This document shows, one piece after another, positions 50,556-60,134 of a stretch of 64,000 nt of DNA. The DNA is from Candidatus Omnitrophota bacterium. GTDB taxonomy: Bacteria; Omnitrophota; Gorgyraeia; Zapsychrales; Zapsychraceae. The notes below the pieces were generated by a model. It had not been told where the DNA came from and made no database searches. It saw only the letters and a list, made by a program, of their open reading frames with translations. Both the position numbers and the translations under genes were made by a program. Numbering within the stretch: position 1 is the first letter of the stretch; every line of letters starts with the position of its first letter. Location: positions 1,054,001 to 1,118,000 of the forward strand of contig JACKFL010000006.1 in the NCBI GenBank assembly GCA_020632495.1. The letters run 5' to 3'.

Positions 50556-50810
50556 ATGGCCAAGCTGATCATCGACGGCAGTGAGCATGATGTGCAGGAC
50601 GGCGCCTTGATCGACGAAATCTGCGAGAATGAAGGCGTTCCCTTCAGCTGCAATTCCGGGGTGTGCGGGACTTGTCAGATCGAGGTCCTCGAGGGCCAGG
50701 AGCATCTCAACGATCTGAATGACGAAGAGCGTGAACTGGGCATGGACCGCAATAACCGGCTCGGATGCCAGTGCCGCATCCTGGGCGGCACCGTGAAGGT
50801 GACCTACTAA
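50556..50810 (+). CDS. Plant-type [2Fe-2S] ferredoxin
   Basis: 84 aa. Beta-grasp ferredoxin with C32, C37 and C40 in SCNSGVCGTC (C-x4-C-x2-C) and a fourth ligand at C71 (C73 close by) in LGCQCRI. Between ispH (3 bp) and the MoaE-rhodanese gene (1 bp), in one transcript. Likely electron donor to IspH, or to IspG across the divergent promoter; it is not a MoaD, as it lacks the C-terminal GG and has the cluster ligands. Confidence 0.9.
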   Translation: MAKLIIDGSEHDVQDGALIDEICENEGVPFSCNSGVCGTCQIEVLEGQEHLNDLNDEERELGMDRNNRLGCQCRILGGTVKVTY

Positions 50811-50811
50811 A

Positions 50812-51564
50812 ATGTACTTCTCCCTCTCCGACCAACCCCTTAATCCGACCCAGCTCGCGGAGGGGCTCGCCTGCGATGAGTGCGGCGCGCTGGCGACCTT
50901 TGCGGGAACGGTCCGCAATCATAATCTCGACCGTGAAGTGATTGCCTTGGAGTACGAGGCCTATGCCGATCTTTGCGCGGCGGAGATGGAACGGCTCTTT
51001 GAGGAAGTCCGCTCAAGGTTCGCGGTTGGCGATGCCCGCGTTTGCCACCGCACGGGGCGCCTGGCCGTCGGTGAAACCGCCGTCTGGATCGGTGTGACCG
51101 CGGGCCACCGGGCTGCCGCCTTTGATGCGTGCCGGTATCTTATCGACGAACTTAAGCGGCGGCTGCCGATCTGGAAAAAGGAATATTACCGCGACGGCGA
51201 TTCCGGCTGGATCGGATGCGCGCCGGAAGCGGGTGCGGCATCTTTGGCGGCCGATACACTCGAAAAGGACGTACGCCAGCTTTCTCCCCGTCAATTGTCG
51301 GAGGCGGTCCTGGTGGACGTCCGGGAACCGATTGAACGGATGATGGCGCCTTTATCCGGCATCGATTGCCTGGAGATTCCTTACGGAAGTTTTCCGGACG
51401 AACCGGAGCTCTTCCGGGACGGCCGTGAATACCTGCTTTTCTGCGCTCAGGGTATCCGATCCCTGCAGGCTGTGCGGTTGCTGCGCCAAGCCGGGATCAG
51501 CAATGCCTATTCCCTGAACAACACCTTCGGTGAAATCAAGGCGGCGGTGAATGCCCCCCGCTGA
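50812..51564 (+). CDS. MoaE-rhodanese fusion protein
   Basis: 250 aa. Residues 1-140 are molybdopterin synthase large subunit (MoaE): TFAGTVRNHN, CHRTGRLAVGE (H79, R80), KRRLPIWKKEYY with the catalytic lysines and a GWIGC end. Residues 150-250 are a rhodanese domain (LVDVREPIERMM) with active Cys211 in LLFCAQGIRS. Rhodanese domains carry persulfide sulfur, so the fusion may deliver sulfur for MoaD thiocarboxylate formation; no moaD is in the window. moaA lies 2.2 kb away. Confidence 0.9.
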   Translation: MYFSLSDQPLNPTQLAEGLACDECGALATFAGTVRNHNLDREVIALEYEAYADLCAAEMERLFEEVRSRFAVGDARVCHRTGRLAVGETAVWIGVTAGHRAAAFDACRYLIDELKRRLPIWKKEYYRDGDSGWIGCAPEAGAASLAADTLEKDVRQLSPRQLSEAVLVDVREPIERMMAPLSGIDCLEIPYGSFPDEPELFRDGREYLLFCAQGIRSLQAVRLLRQAGISNAYSLNNTFGEIKAAVNAPR

Positions 51565-52534
51565 TCAATCCGGGGATGCCGCAGCCTTTATTCCGCCGGC
51601 AGGTATCCCGCTCCTCCCCGAACGTCAATTATCCCGATATACAACTTTTCAATTAGGCGGCCCGGCCCGGGGGGTCCTGTTATGCCGGACTCCGGCCGAG
51701 CTCAGGCAGGCTGTCCTGGCCCTCACCTCACAAGGCTGTCCGTTTATCCTGATCGGCGGCGGCTCGAACCTGGTCGTTTCCGATCAGGGTCTCGAATGTT
51801 ACGTGATCCGGTATTTTAGCGAGGAGCCGGTTCTGCGGCTGGAGGAGGATAGGCTGACAGTCTCCGGCAGTACCCGGCTGGATGACGCGGTGGCCTACGC
51901 GGCTTGTCACGGTTATGAGGGGCTTAATTATGCCAGTGGCATTCCCGGAACAGTCGGCGGCGCGGTGGTCGGCAACGCGGGCGCCTTCGGCCGGCAGGTG
52001 GGTGATGTTTTGCGGTCGGTCCTGCTCATCCATCCGGACGGGACGCAACGCCGTGTCGAAGCGCAGGAGCTTGATTTTCAGTACCGCCATTCCGCTTTGA
52101 AGGAATCCCACGAGATTGTCGCGGAGGCGGAGTTCGCGCTGAAATCCGCCGATGCCGCGGGGCTCCAAAAAGAACGCGCAGAGATCTTGAAGATCAGGGC
52201 CGGAAAGCATCCGGATCTGTCTCAAAACCCCTGCGCGGGAAGTTTCTTTCGCAATATTGAACCCACCTCTCAGGCCGGGCGCCGCCAGGCGGCCGGGTGG
52301 TTTCTCGATCAGGCCGGAGGAAAGGCCTTGTCTTACGGCGGTGCCGCTATCTATCCGAAGCACGCGAATATCATCGTGAAGGGGCCGGACTGCAAGGCCC
52401 AGGATGTTTATGAGCTTTCACGCATGATGGCGCGTCTCGCCAAAGATCACTTCAATCTGGATCTCGTACGCGAGGTTCGCTTCGTCGGTGATTTCGACGG
52501 CGCAGAGCCGAGCGAGCACACCCTGATCTGGTAA
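51551..52534 (+). CDS. murB: UDP-N-acetylenolpyruvoylglucosamine reductase
   Basis: 327-aa FAD enzyme forming UDP-MurNAc for peptidoglycan. RYTTFQLGGPARG, IGGGSNLVVSD, GLNYASGIPGTVGGAVVGNAGAFG bind FAD; FQYRHSAL, CAGSFFRNI with the catalytic serine and YGGAAIYPKHANIIV follow. Type II-like shorter form. It overlaps the MoaE-rhodanese gene by 14 bp, away from any dcw cluster. Converges on the coiled-coil gene with 4 bp between stops. Confidence 0.95.
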   Translation: MPPADQSGDAAAFIPPAGIPLLPERQLSRYTTFQLGGPARGVLLCRTPAELRQAVLALTSQGCPFILIGGGSNLVVSDQGLECYVIRYFSEEPVLRLEEDRLTVSGSTRLDDAVAYAACHGYEGLNYASGIPGTVGGAVVGNAGAFGRQVGDVLRSVLLIHPDGTQRRVEAQELDFQYRHSALKESHEIVAEAEFALKSADAAGLQKERAEILKIRAGKHPDLSQNPCAGSFFRNIEPTSQAGRRQAAGWFLDQAGGKALSYGGAAIYPKHANIIVKGPDCKAQDVYELSRMMARLAKDHFNLDLVREVRFVGDFDGAEPSEHTLIW

Positions 52535-52538
52535 ACCT

Positions 52539-53627
52539 TTACTTCGTATCTTTCAGCTTCTTTTGCAGCATGCGCTTCTGGTCTTCATAGAAGCGGTCCT
52601 GTTCTTGGATGAACTCGGTCCGGTCTGAGCTCAGCTTCTCGAGAAGCTTTTTTTCTTCCATCTTTTGCTGCTCTACCGCTTCACGCAGGTCTTCCACGCG
52701 TTTGTTGCGGCGGGAAAGGAGCTTTTCAAAGTCTTGATAGTACTCCTTTTCCTTTTCGTAGAACATTTCGCGCTTGAGTTTCATCGCGTCCTGCTTCTTG
52801 GTCAGCTCAGCCAATTCTTGTTCCATTTTGGCCTTGGCTTCTTCATAGTCGGACTTGACCTTGGCGTGCTCCATTTTGAGATTCTTGAGTTCGCGTTCCT
52901 GGTCACGTTCCAGGTGTTCCTTCTCTTTTTTGAAATCGTCCTCGGCAGACTTGAGCTGCTTGGTGTACTGCATGCGCTCGGTCTTGAATTTTTCCTTGGC
53001 TTCTTCCATGGCCTTCATTTCCGCGGCATGTTCGCTTTTGGCGCGCGACATTTCTTCCTTGTGCGCGGCCATCATGGCGTTGGTTTCGCTTTCGACGCGG
53101 GCGCGTGATTCATTTTGCTCCTTCGCGAGGTTGGCCTTAAGAGTTTCGAGTTCCGTCTCGATCTTTTTGCGTTCCGCTTCGAGGTCTTTTTCGACCTGCT
53201 TTTTCTGCTCGGTCAATGAGCGAAGTTCGGCGCGGGTGTTGCGTTCGAGTTCTTCGCGTTCCGCCTCGATTTCGGCCTTCATTTTGTTCTTTTCTTCCAT
53301 CAGGCGCTTTTCCGCGGCTTTGTTAATTTCCTGCTGAGCGCGGATCTTGTCGATGACCTTGGCTTGTTCTGCCTTGAGTTTGTCATAATCGGCGCGGAGT
53401 TTTTCATTTTCCAGATAGAGTTCGCGGTTCATATCGCGAACCTTTGAGTTGTCCTTCTTCTGGATCGTCCGTTCTTCCGTGTCGATGTCGTTCTGAATTC
53501 CGGAAATCCCCTTGTAAGCCTTCATCTGCTCACGGTATAGGGAATCATCCGCTGTGTACCCCGGTCGCGCGACGGCTACAGCCAAGACGGCGACAACTGC
53601 TACGATAAAGTTCATCCTGCGTTTCAT
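52539..53627 (-). CDS. Secreted coiled-coil protein of unknown function
   Basis: 362 aa from the ATG at 53625-53627 (GGAGGAGAGG upstream). Signal peptide MKRRMNFIVAVVAVLAVAVARPGYTA, then almost uninterrupted heptad-like Glu/Lys-rich helix (50-362; for example AEREELERNTRAEL, EEAKAKMEQELAEL) with no globular domain or TPR. Length suggests a rod of about 45 nm if fully helical. The monocistronic gene has its own promoter. Function unknown; a periplasmic spacer or filament is a guess. Confidence 0.75.
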   Translation of the reverse strand: MKRRMNFIVAVVAVLAVAVARPGYTADDSLYREQMKAYKGISGIQNDIDTEERTIQKKDNSKVRDMNRELYLENEKLRADYDKLKAEQAKVIDKIRAQQEINKAAEKRLMEEKNKMKAEIEAEREELERNTRAELRSLTEQKKQVEKDLEAERKKIETELETLKANLAKEQNESRARVESETNAMMAAHKEEMSRAKSEHAAEMKAMEEAKEKFKTERMQYTKQLKSAEDDFKKEKEHLERDQERELKNLKMEHAKVKSDYEEAKAKMEQELAELTKKQDAMKLKREMFYEKEKEYYQDFEKLLSRRNKRVEDLREAVEQQKMEEKKLLEKLSSDRTEFIQEQDRFYEDQKRMLQKKLKDTK

Positions 53628-53671
53628 GATAGCTACCTCTCCTCCTCCAGTTAAATTAAACATATGGGTAA

Positions 53672-53699
53672 ATATAACACATATTCACGCAGTAGCAAG
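53672..53699 (-). promoter_or_regulatory. Promoter of the coiled-coil gene
   Basis: Minus strand: TTGCTA (53694-53699), 16-bp spacer, TATATT (53672-53677), in an AT-rich gap upstream of the ATG at 53627. Confidence 0.65.
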
Positions 53700-53767
53700 T
53701 TTTTTAAATGATGTAACTTATTCCAACTATTATGCTTAGTATAAAAGTACGGGCAGGAAGGCGATGA

Positions 53768-54784
53768 CTAACCGCCGATTTGGTACATTTCCAGCTTTTT
53801 TTGAGTATTTTGATCCGCCCCCGGCCCGGCCCGCAGTTCGGAATAACGGTCCGATCGCCCCTGCCAAGTCTGCCCGATCAGTTCCCGCAGACGATTATCC
53901 GTAGCCCCGCCGCGCAGCTCGTCGCGCAGATTGACGCCTCCCTCGGCGAACAGGCACGTGACCAGCCGTCCGTCCGTGGTGATCCGTAAGCGGGTGCATG
54001 AACGGCAAAACGGTTGGCTCACGGAGGAGATAAAACCGATCTCTCCCTGCCCGTCCCGGTAAGCATAGCGTTCGGCCACCTCACCGAAGTAGTTGCGGTC
54101 CAGCGCCTGCAGCGGATAGCGCCGGTCGATGAGTGTCAGGATCTTGGCCGACGGCACTACGTAGCGTCGGTCCCAGTGATTGCACGTCCCGACATCCATG
54201 TACTCAATGAATCGCAGGATGCAACCGGTTCCCCGGAAATAATCAACCAGATCGAGGATGCTGCCGTCGTTGACCCCTTTCTGGATGACGACATTGATCT
54301 TGATCGATGCGATGCCGGAGTCCCTCGCGGCGGAAATCCCGTCGAGGACTGTTGTCAGAGGTGTTTGGGTGCCGCCCATGTCGCGAAAGATGCGCGAATC
54401 CAGCGTATCCAGACTGACCGTCAGCCGGCTGAGTCCCGCCGCCTTAAGCTGTCCGGCGTAACGGGAGAGCAACGAGCCGTTGGTCGTCAAGGCGATATCC
54501 GGGGCGGGTGTCAGCGCGTTCAGGTTCCGGACCAAATCCGGGATGTCCGGACGCAACAAAGGTTCGCCGCCGGTGAGTCGGACCTTTTGCACCCCGCAGG
54601 TCAGCAGCACGCGCGCCAGCCGCAGGATTTCCTCGCCCGTCAGCCATTCGCGTTTGGCGAGAAACGCGTATTCCTTTTCCGGCTGCGCGGGCATGCAATA
54701 CTGGCAGCGAAAGTTGCAGCGATCGATGACCGAGACACGGACATCCTGCAACGGCCGGTTAAATTGATCGGTAATGGTGTTCAT
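53768..54784 (-). CDS. moaA: GTP 3',8-cyclase MoaA
   Basis: 338-aa radical-SAM enzyme that starts molybdopterin synthesis from GTP. First cluster C23, C27, C30 in DRCNFRCQYCMP; LTGGEPLLRPD; second cluster in FCRSCTRLRITTDGRLVTC; the required C-terminal Gly-Gly is present (YQIGG). Complete. It follows sufU by 3 bp, so Moco synthesis may be coupled to Fe-S and sulfur supply. MoaC is not in the window. Confidence 0.96.
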   Translation of the reverse strand: MNTITDQFNRPLQDVRVSVIDRCNFRCQYCMPAQPEKEYAFLAKREWLTGEEILRLARVLLTCGVQKVRLTGGEPLLRPDIPDLVRNLNALTPAPDIALTTNGSLLSRYAGQLKAAGLSRLTVSLDTLDSRIFRDMGGTQTPLTTVLDGISAARDSGIASIKINVVIQKGVNDGSILDLVDYFRGTGCILRFIEYMDVGTCNHWDRRYVVPSAKILTLIDRRYPLQALDRNYFGEVAERYAYRDGQGEIGFISSVSQPFCRSCTRLRITTDGRLVTCLFAEGGVNLRDELRGGATDNRLRELIGQTWQGRSDRYSELRAGPGADQNTQKKLEMYQIGG

Positions 54785-54787
54785 GAA

Positions 54788-55243
54788 TTACTCCGTCGAT
54801 ACTTGCGGTAAGCTGGCCCATGCGGCCCGGGCCGTGTGCCACGGCAGCGTGGCGCATGGCACGCGTGAAGGGAATTCCCTGATTCCTTCAAAGACATTCA
54901 ATTCCCCAAGAAGTTGCTCGTCGATGACAGTCGTCCTTCGGGGCTTGACCAAGCGCTCGAATTCTGTCATCAACGCTTCGAAAGCCGGCGCGTCCATTCC
55001 CGTAAGCCGGTCCGTAAGCAGGGATGCCGAACATGTACACACCGCGCAGCAGTCGCCTTCGAATGAGGCGGCCGTGACGGTCCCGTCACGCAGACTGAAA
55101 TATACAGTCACCGCGTCGCCGCACACCGGGTTATAACCGCGCGCCTGATGAGTGGCCTCTGCCAAAGGGCCGTAATTGTGCGGATCACGGTTATGTGCGA
55201 TCACCACCTGTTGGTAGAGTCGGGATATGTCCTTGTCCGTCAT
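54788..55243 (-). CDS. sufU: SufU-type sulfur-acceptor scaffold
   Basis: 151 aa from the ATG at 55241-55243; a longer open frame runs into sufS. Zinc-dependent acceptor that receives persulfide from SufS. C41 and D43 (NPVCGDAV), C66 (GDCCAVCTC) and C130 (VPCATLPW) match the SufU ligand set. The segment after C66 has C69 and C71 where the family normally has Ser and Ala, so the protein carries two extra cysteines close to the site. Next to sufS (1 bp), the usual partner. Confidence 0.88.
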   Translation of the reverse strand: MTDKDISRLYQQVVIAHNRDPHNYGPLAEATHQARGYNPVCGDAVTVYFSLRDGTVTAASFEGDCCAVCTCSASLLTDRLTGMDAPAFEALMTEFERLVKPRRTTVIDEQLLGELNVFEGIREFPSRVPCATLPWHTARAAWASLPQVSTE

Positions 55244-55244
55244 G

Positions 55245-56480
55245 TCAGTGGAAAATATCGATCGCCTTGCGGACCGCTTCGGCCAGGATATCCATCTCCT
55301 CGATTGTGTTGTACAACGAAACCGATGCCCGCGAGGTCGCGCTGATCTCGAAATGATCCATGACGGGTTGCGTGCAGTGATGCCCCGTACGGATGGCCAC
55401 ACCTTGTTTGTCGACAAGCGTTCCCATGTCGTGGGCGTGAACGTCCGGATGGACGAACGAGATCACCGATGTTTTCTCGCGTGCCCGTCCGATGATACGC
55501 ACGCCGGGAATTTCCTCGAGTTTGGCCGTGGCGTAACGTAGCAACTCTTGTCGGTGCGGATGCGTGTTGGGTAAACCGATTTCCGCGACATAATCGATGG
55601 CGGCGCCGAGGCCGATCACGTCCGCAATGTTCGGTGTGCCTGCCTCGAATTTGTAGGGAAGGCTGTTGAAGGTCGTCTTGGCGAAGCTGACGCTTTCGAT
55701 CATGTCGCCGCCGCCGCGATACGGTGGCATCCTGTTGAGCAGGTCCTTTTTGCCGTACAACACTCCGACACCCGTCGGGCCGAAGAGTTTATGCCCTGAA
55801 AAAGCCAGAAAGTCGCAATCCAAATCCTGCACATCGATCGGCGCATAACTGACGGCCTGGGCCGCGTCGATCAATACCGGTGTCCCCTGTGCGCGGGCCG
55901 CGCCGATCATCTCGCGGACCGGATTGATCGTGCCCAGCGAGTTCGAGATATAAACCGCCGCGACCAATTTGGTTTTCGGACCGAGCAGCGCGCGGTAGGC
56001 GTCCATATCGAGTTCGCCGTCTTCGTTGAACGGGACAACTTTTAGGACACATTTCTTCTCTTCGCAAAGCATCTGCCAGGGAACGATATTCGAGTGATGC
56101 TCCATCTCGGTGATGAGGATTTCGTCTCCGGCGCCGATAAAGGCGCGTCCGAAGCATTGCGCCACGAGGTTGATCGAATCCGTGGTCCCGCCCGTCAGGA
56201 GGATCTCCTCACGGGAAGCCGCATTCAGAAACCGCCGGATCTTCTCCCGGGCGCCTTCATAGGCTGCTGTGGCGCGTTCGCTCAGCGTGTGCACCCCGCG
56301 GTGCACGTTGGCGGTTTCATGCCGGTAGTGATGTTCAATGGCCTCGATGACGCGGTTGGGTTTGAGCGTCGTGGCGGCATTGTCCAGATACACCAAAGGC
56401 TTGCCGTTGACCTGTTCGGCCAGAATCGGAAAGTCGCGGCGCACCTTGGAGACGTCGAATGTGGCGGCGGTATGGTCCAT
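55245..56480 (-). CDS. sufS: Cysteine desulfurase SufS
   Basis: 411-aa PLP enzyme, group II. Histidine stack EMEHHSNIVPWQ, PLP lysine in AFSGHKLFGPTGVGVLYG, and the persulfide cysteine in IRTGHHCTQPVM on the short loop. It supplies sulfur to SufU and so to the SUF scaffold encoded upstream. Complete. Confidence 0.96.
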   Translation of the reverse strand: MDHTAATFDVSKVRRDFPILAEQVNGKPLVYLDNAATTLKPNRVIEAIEHHYRHETANVHRGVHTLSERATAAYEGAREKIRRFLNAASREEILLTGGTTDSINLVAQCFGRAFIGAGDEILITEMEHHSNIVPWQMLCEEKKCVLKVVPFNEDGELDMDAYRALLGPKTKLVAAVYISNSLGTINPVREMIGAARAQGTPVLIDAAQAVSYAPIDVQDLDCDFLAFSGHKLFGPTGVGVLYGKKDLLNRMPPYRGGGDMIESVSFAKTTFNSLPYKFEAGTPNIADVIGLGAAIDYVAEIGLPNTHPHRQELLRYATAKLEEIPGVRIIGRAREKTSVISFVHPDVHAHDMGTLVDKQGVAIRTGHHCTQPVMDHFEISATSRASVSLYNTIEEMDILAEAVRKAIDIFH

Positions 56481-56487
56481 GAATCCC

Positions 56488-57810
56488 TTATGTCAGATGG
56501 GCAAAGGCCGGTTCGATAAGCGAGTGCATCTTGCGGTTGATCTCGTCGTTCTGCACGTGGTTGAGCAGATCATCCACAAATCCGCGCGCCAGCATGCTGC
56601 GGGCGGCGTGCCTTCCTATCCCCCGGGTTTGCAGGTAAAACAACTCGTCCTCCTCCAACTGACCGATGGTGGCGCCATGTGTGCAGCGCACGTCGTCGGC
56701 AAAGATCTCGAGCTGCGGTTTGGTGTCGACCCTGCAGGCGGTTCCCAACAGCAGATTCTTGTTCAGCTGATAGGAATTGGTCTGCTGCGCGATGTCTTTG
56801 ACAAAAATCTTGCCATTGAATACGGCGCGGGCCGATTCGTTGAGGATCCCCTTGTACAGCTGATTGCTCGTGCAATTGGGGAAACGGTGGTCGACCGAGG
56901 TGTGGTTGTCGATGTGCTGGCTGCCGTAGTTCACGTAGAGTCCGTTGAGGGTTGAATCGATGCCTTCCCCGTTGAGAATGATGTCGAGATTGTTTCGGTT
57001 CAAGGCCGATCCGGTCATGACCGAGATGCTGTCGAAATGCGAATCACGCTCCTGCCACACACGGGTATTATTGATGTGATAAGCCTTCAGGCTTTCGTGC
57101 TGGGTCTTCGTGTAGTGCAGAATGCCGTTGGCGGCCAAATAGATGTCGGTGAGCGCGTTGGTGAAATAGGTGATTTCCTGGTCGAAGCAAATATGGCTTT
57201 CCAGGACCGTGAACTCACAGGATGGTCGGCCGATGATGAGCGTGCGCGGGAGCGACAAGGCCTCGCCGTTGGAGGCGCTGGTCACGTGAACGATATGGAC
57301 ATAGTCCTCCACGTGCGTATTGGCGGCTGCTTCGATGTAGACACCGTTATCAGTCAGCGCGGTGTTCAGGGCCGCGAACGAAGACGCCTTGGCCGTGTCA
57401 TAACGCGAGATTAACTCCTTGATCTGGTCGCCGTGACTTTGCACCGCCTTGTCGAGGGTCAGGACCGTCAATCCGGCCGGGATGTCGGTCAGCTCGGAAA
57501 GTTCCGGACTGAAGCGGCCGTTCAGGAAGGTCACCCTGATTTTGTCGGTGGCGCAGTAGTCGGCAAATTCGGCGCGCTCTTTCAACTCGCCGGCGGTGTT
57601 CAGTTGAAATTTTTGTTTGGTGAGCGCGGTGATGTTGGTGTATTTCCATTCCTCGTCTTTGACCGTCGGGATGCCGGCTTCCTGAAAACGTGACAGGCTG
57701 GCCTGCCGCAGGGTCTTCAACCAGCCCACGCTTTCGTCCGCCAGACGCTGGTCGGCCAGGCCCGCGAAATTGTCGATAAAGTCGGTGGTTTGTATCGTTG
57801 TATTACTCAT
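56488..57810 (-). CDS. sufD: Fe-S cluster assembly protein SufD
   Basis: 440 aa. Right-handed beta-helix of the SufBD family; KDEEWKYTNITAL at the N-terminus, SLPRTLIIGRPS, HHFPNCTSNQLYKGILN-like segment and the C-terminal GATIGQLEEDELFYLQTRGI. Partner of SufB in the SufBC2D scaffold. Placed between sufC and sufS. Confidence 0.94.
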   Translation of the reverse strand: MSNTTIQTTDFIDNFAGLADQRLADESVGWLKTLRQASLSRFQEAGIPTVKDEEWKYTNITALTKQKFQLNTAGELKERAEFADYCATDKIRVTFLNGRFSPELSELTDIPAGLTVLTLDKAVQSHGDQIKELISRYDTAKASSFAALNTALTDNGVYIEAAANTHVEDYVHIVHVTSASNGEALSLPRTLIIGRPSCEFTVLESHICFDQEITYFTNALTDIYLAANGILHYTKTQHESLKAYHINNTRVWQERDSHFDSISVMTGSALNRNNLDIILNGEGIDSTLNGLYVNYGSQHIDNHTSVDHRFPNCTSNQLYKGILNESARAVFNGKIFVKDIAQQTNSYQLNKNLLLGTACRVDTKPQLEIFADDVRCTHGATIGQLEEDELFYLQTRGIGRHAARSMLARGFVDDLLNHVQNDEINRKMHSLIEPAFAHLT

Positions 57811-57829
57811 GGGATTGTGTCCTCAATGC

Positions 57830-58588
57830 TTATTTGATTAACCAATCGTAGCCTTTTTCCTCGACCGCCAGGGCCAGTTCCTTGCCTTCCGAACGGATGA
57901 TCTTGCCGTTAACCAGAATATGCACGAAGTCCGGCACGATGTAGTTCAGCAGACGCTGGTAATGGGTGATCACCAGGGTGGCGTTGTCCTTGCTTTTCAG
58001 TTTGTTGACGCCGTGGGCCACGATCTTCATCGAATCGATGTCCAGACCCGAGTCGGTTTCGTCGAGTACGGAAAAGCGCGGGTTGAGTATGGCCATCTGC
58101 AGGATCTCGTTGCGCTTCTTTTCCCCTCCGGAAAAGTCCACATTAAGCGGACGCTGGGTGAACTTGTCGTCCATCTCCAGCAATTCCAGTTTGGTCTTCA
58201 TGTGTTCGTTGAAGGCGACCGGGTCCATTTCGTCGACCCCCTGATGGCGGCAGACTTCGTTGAAGGCGGCGCGCAAAAACACGCTGGTATTCACTCCGGG
58301 GATTTCCACCGGATACTGGAACGCCAGGAATATCCCTTCCCGGGCGCGTTCCTCCGGCTCCAGTTCGAGAATATTGATCTTCTTGAAGTTCACTTCGTAA
58401 TTGATTTCACCGTCTGTGACCTCGTATTCCGGATGGCCGGCGATGACCTTGGCCAGCGTGCTCTTGCCGGATCCGTTAGGACCCATGATGGCGTGTACTT
58501 CTCCCGGATTGATGGTCAGGTCGATGCCCTTGATGATTTCGGTATCGCTGTCGACGACTTTGACGTGGAGGTTCTTGATTTCGATCAT
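57830..58588 (-). CDS. sufC: Fe-S cluster assembly ATPase SufC
   Basis: 252-aa ABC-type ATPase. Walker A GPNGSGKSTLAKV, signature FSGGEKKRNEILQMA, Walker B VLDETDSGLDID. The SufC form with ETDSGLD and GEKKRNE is clear. Drives SufBD conformational change in the cytoplasm. Confidence 0.97.
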   Translation of the reverse strand: MIEIKNLHVKVVDSDTEIIKGIDLTINPGEVHAIMGPNGSGKSTLAKVIAGHPEYEVTDGEINYEVNFKKINILELEPEERAREGIFLAFQYPVEIPGVNTSVFLRAAFNEVCRHQGVDEMDPVAFNEHMKTKLELLEMDDKFTQRPLNVDFSGGEKKRNEILQMAILNPRFSVLDETDSGLDIDSMKIVAHGVNKLKSKDNATLVITHYQRLLNYIVPDFVHILVNGKIIRSEGKELALAVEEKGYDWLIK

Positions 58589-58647
58589 GATTCGTATCCT
58601 TTACTATTTGATGTGACAGCAAAGGGCGGCTGCGCCCTCTGCGTAAT

Positions 58648-60123
58648 TTATCCGACACTTCCCTCGAGTTTCATTTCCAGCAGCTTGACAGCCTCCACGG
58701 CAAACTCGAGAGGCAATTCCTTGAAGACTTCCTTGCAGAAGCCGTTAATGATCAAACTGATCGACGCCTCCAAGTCGAGACCGCGGCTTTGCAGGTAAAA
58801 TAACTGCTCCGCGTTGATCTTGGAGGTGGATGCCTCATGTTCCATGGTCGCCGAATTATTGTTGATTTCGATATAGGGGAACGTGTTGGCCGCGCACTTG
58901 TTCCCGACCAGCATCGAATCGCACTGTGAGAAATTACGGGCGTTGTCCGCACTCGGCAAGACTTTTACCAGCCCCCGATAGGTATTGTTGGACTCATCGG
59001 TAGAAATCCCCTTGGACACGATGGTGCTGGTGGTATTTTTACCGATGTGGATCATCTTCGTACCGGTATCGGCCTGCATGCGGTGATTGGTCAGCGCCAC
59101 CGAGTAAAACTCGCCAACGGACTTGTCGCCCTGCAGGATGACGCTCGGATACTTCCATGTGATGGCTGATCCGGCCTCGACCTGGGTCCAGGAGATCTTG
59201 GATTTAAAACCGGCGCACTTGCCGCGCTTGGTTACGAAGTTATAAACCCCGCCTTTGCCGTCCTTGTCTCCGGAATACCAGTTTTGCACTGTGGAATACT
59301 TGATTTCTGCGTTGTCCAGGGCGATCAGTTCGACCACCGCCGCGTGCAGTTGGTTTTCGTCGCGGCTCGGTGCCGTGCAACCTTCCAGATAACTGACGTA
59401 GCTGCTGTCCTCCGCGATGATCAACGTGCGTTCGAACTGTCCGGTACCGGCCGAATTGATACGGAAATAAGTCGACAGTTCCATGGGGCAACGCACCCCC
59501 TTGGGAATAAAACAGAACGAACCGTCGCTGAAGACCGCCGAGTTCATGGCGGCGAAGAAATTGTCCGTGTACGGCACGACCGAACCCATATACTTCTTGA
59601 CCAGTTCGGGATGGTGTTCGATGGCCTCGCTGATCGAACAGAAGATCACGCCGACCTTTTCCAGTTCCGACTGATGGGTCGTTCCCACCGAAACGCTGTC
59701 GAACACGGCATCCACGGCCACTCCGGACAGGCGTTTCTGTTCGCTTAAGGGAATGCCGAGTTTTTCGAAGGTCTTGAGCAGCTCAGGGTCGACTTCGTCC
59801 AGACTCTTGGGGCCCTCCTTTGTGCCCTTGGGGGCCGTCCAGTAGCTGAGGGCCTGGTAATCAATCGGACCGTAGTTGAAGTTCGGCCAGTGCGGCTCCT
59901 TCATTTGAGACCAATGCCGGTAGGCCTTCAGTCGCCATTCCCGCAACCAGTCCGGTTCCTTCTTGATGTCGCAGATTTGATGGATGGTCTTTTCCGTCAG
60001 GCCCGGTTCGAGGCGGTCCGTTTCGATATCGGTATACCACCCGTATTTGTAATCGCGGGATGAGAGCGCGTTTTCTTCGATGGTGCGTTCATTAAGCAGT
60101 TTGTCTTCAACAGCTTTGTTCAT
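58648..60123 (-). CDS. sufB: Fe-S cluster assembly protein SufB
   Basis: 491 aa from the ATG at 60121-60123, chosen because AAGGA lies 7 bp before it; an ATG five codons upstream overlaps the regulator's stop (ATGA). [50 protein letters not shown] and [20 protein letters not shown] are SufB signatures, with the C-terminal catalytic region intact. First structural gene of the suf operon. Confidence 0.96.
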   Translation of the reverse strand: MNKAVEDKLLNERTIEENALSSRDYKYGWYTDIETDRLEPGLTEKTIHQICDIKKEPDWLREWRLKAYRHWSQMKEPHWPNFNYGPIDYQALSYWTAPKGTKEGPKSLDEVDPELLKTFEKLGIPLSEQKRLSGVAVDAVFDSVSVGTTHQSELEKVGVIFCSISEAIEHHPELVKKYMGSVVPYTDNFFAAMNSAVFSDGSFCFIPKGVRCPMELSTYFRINSAGTGQFERTLIIAEDSSYVSYLEGCTAPSRDENQLHAAVVELIALDNAEIKYSTVQNWYSGDKDGKGGVYNFVTKRGKCAGFKSKISWTQVEAGSAITWKYPSVILQGDKSVGEFYSVALTNHRMQADTGTKMIHIGKNTTSTIVSKGISTDESNNTYRGLVKVLPSADNARNFSQCDSMLVGNKCAANTFPYIEINNNSATMEHEASTSKINAEQLFYLQSRGLDLEASISLIINGFCKEVFKELPLEFAVEAVKLLEMKLEGSVG

Positions 60124-60134
60124 GGGTTCATCCT

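Noticed and set aside
50556..50810. MoaD, because of its beta-grasp fold and position before moaE
   Set aside because: It has the four cluster cysteines and no C-terminal Gly-Gly, so it is a ferredoxin.
49665..50918. 417-codon minus-strand open frame
   Set aside because: Antisense to ispH and the ferredoxin, both with intact motifs.
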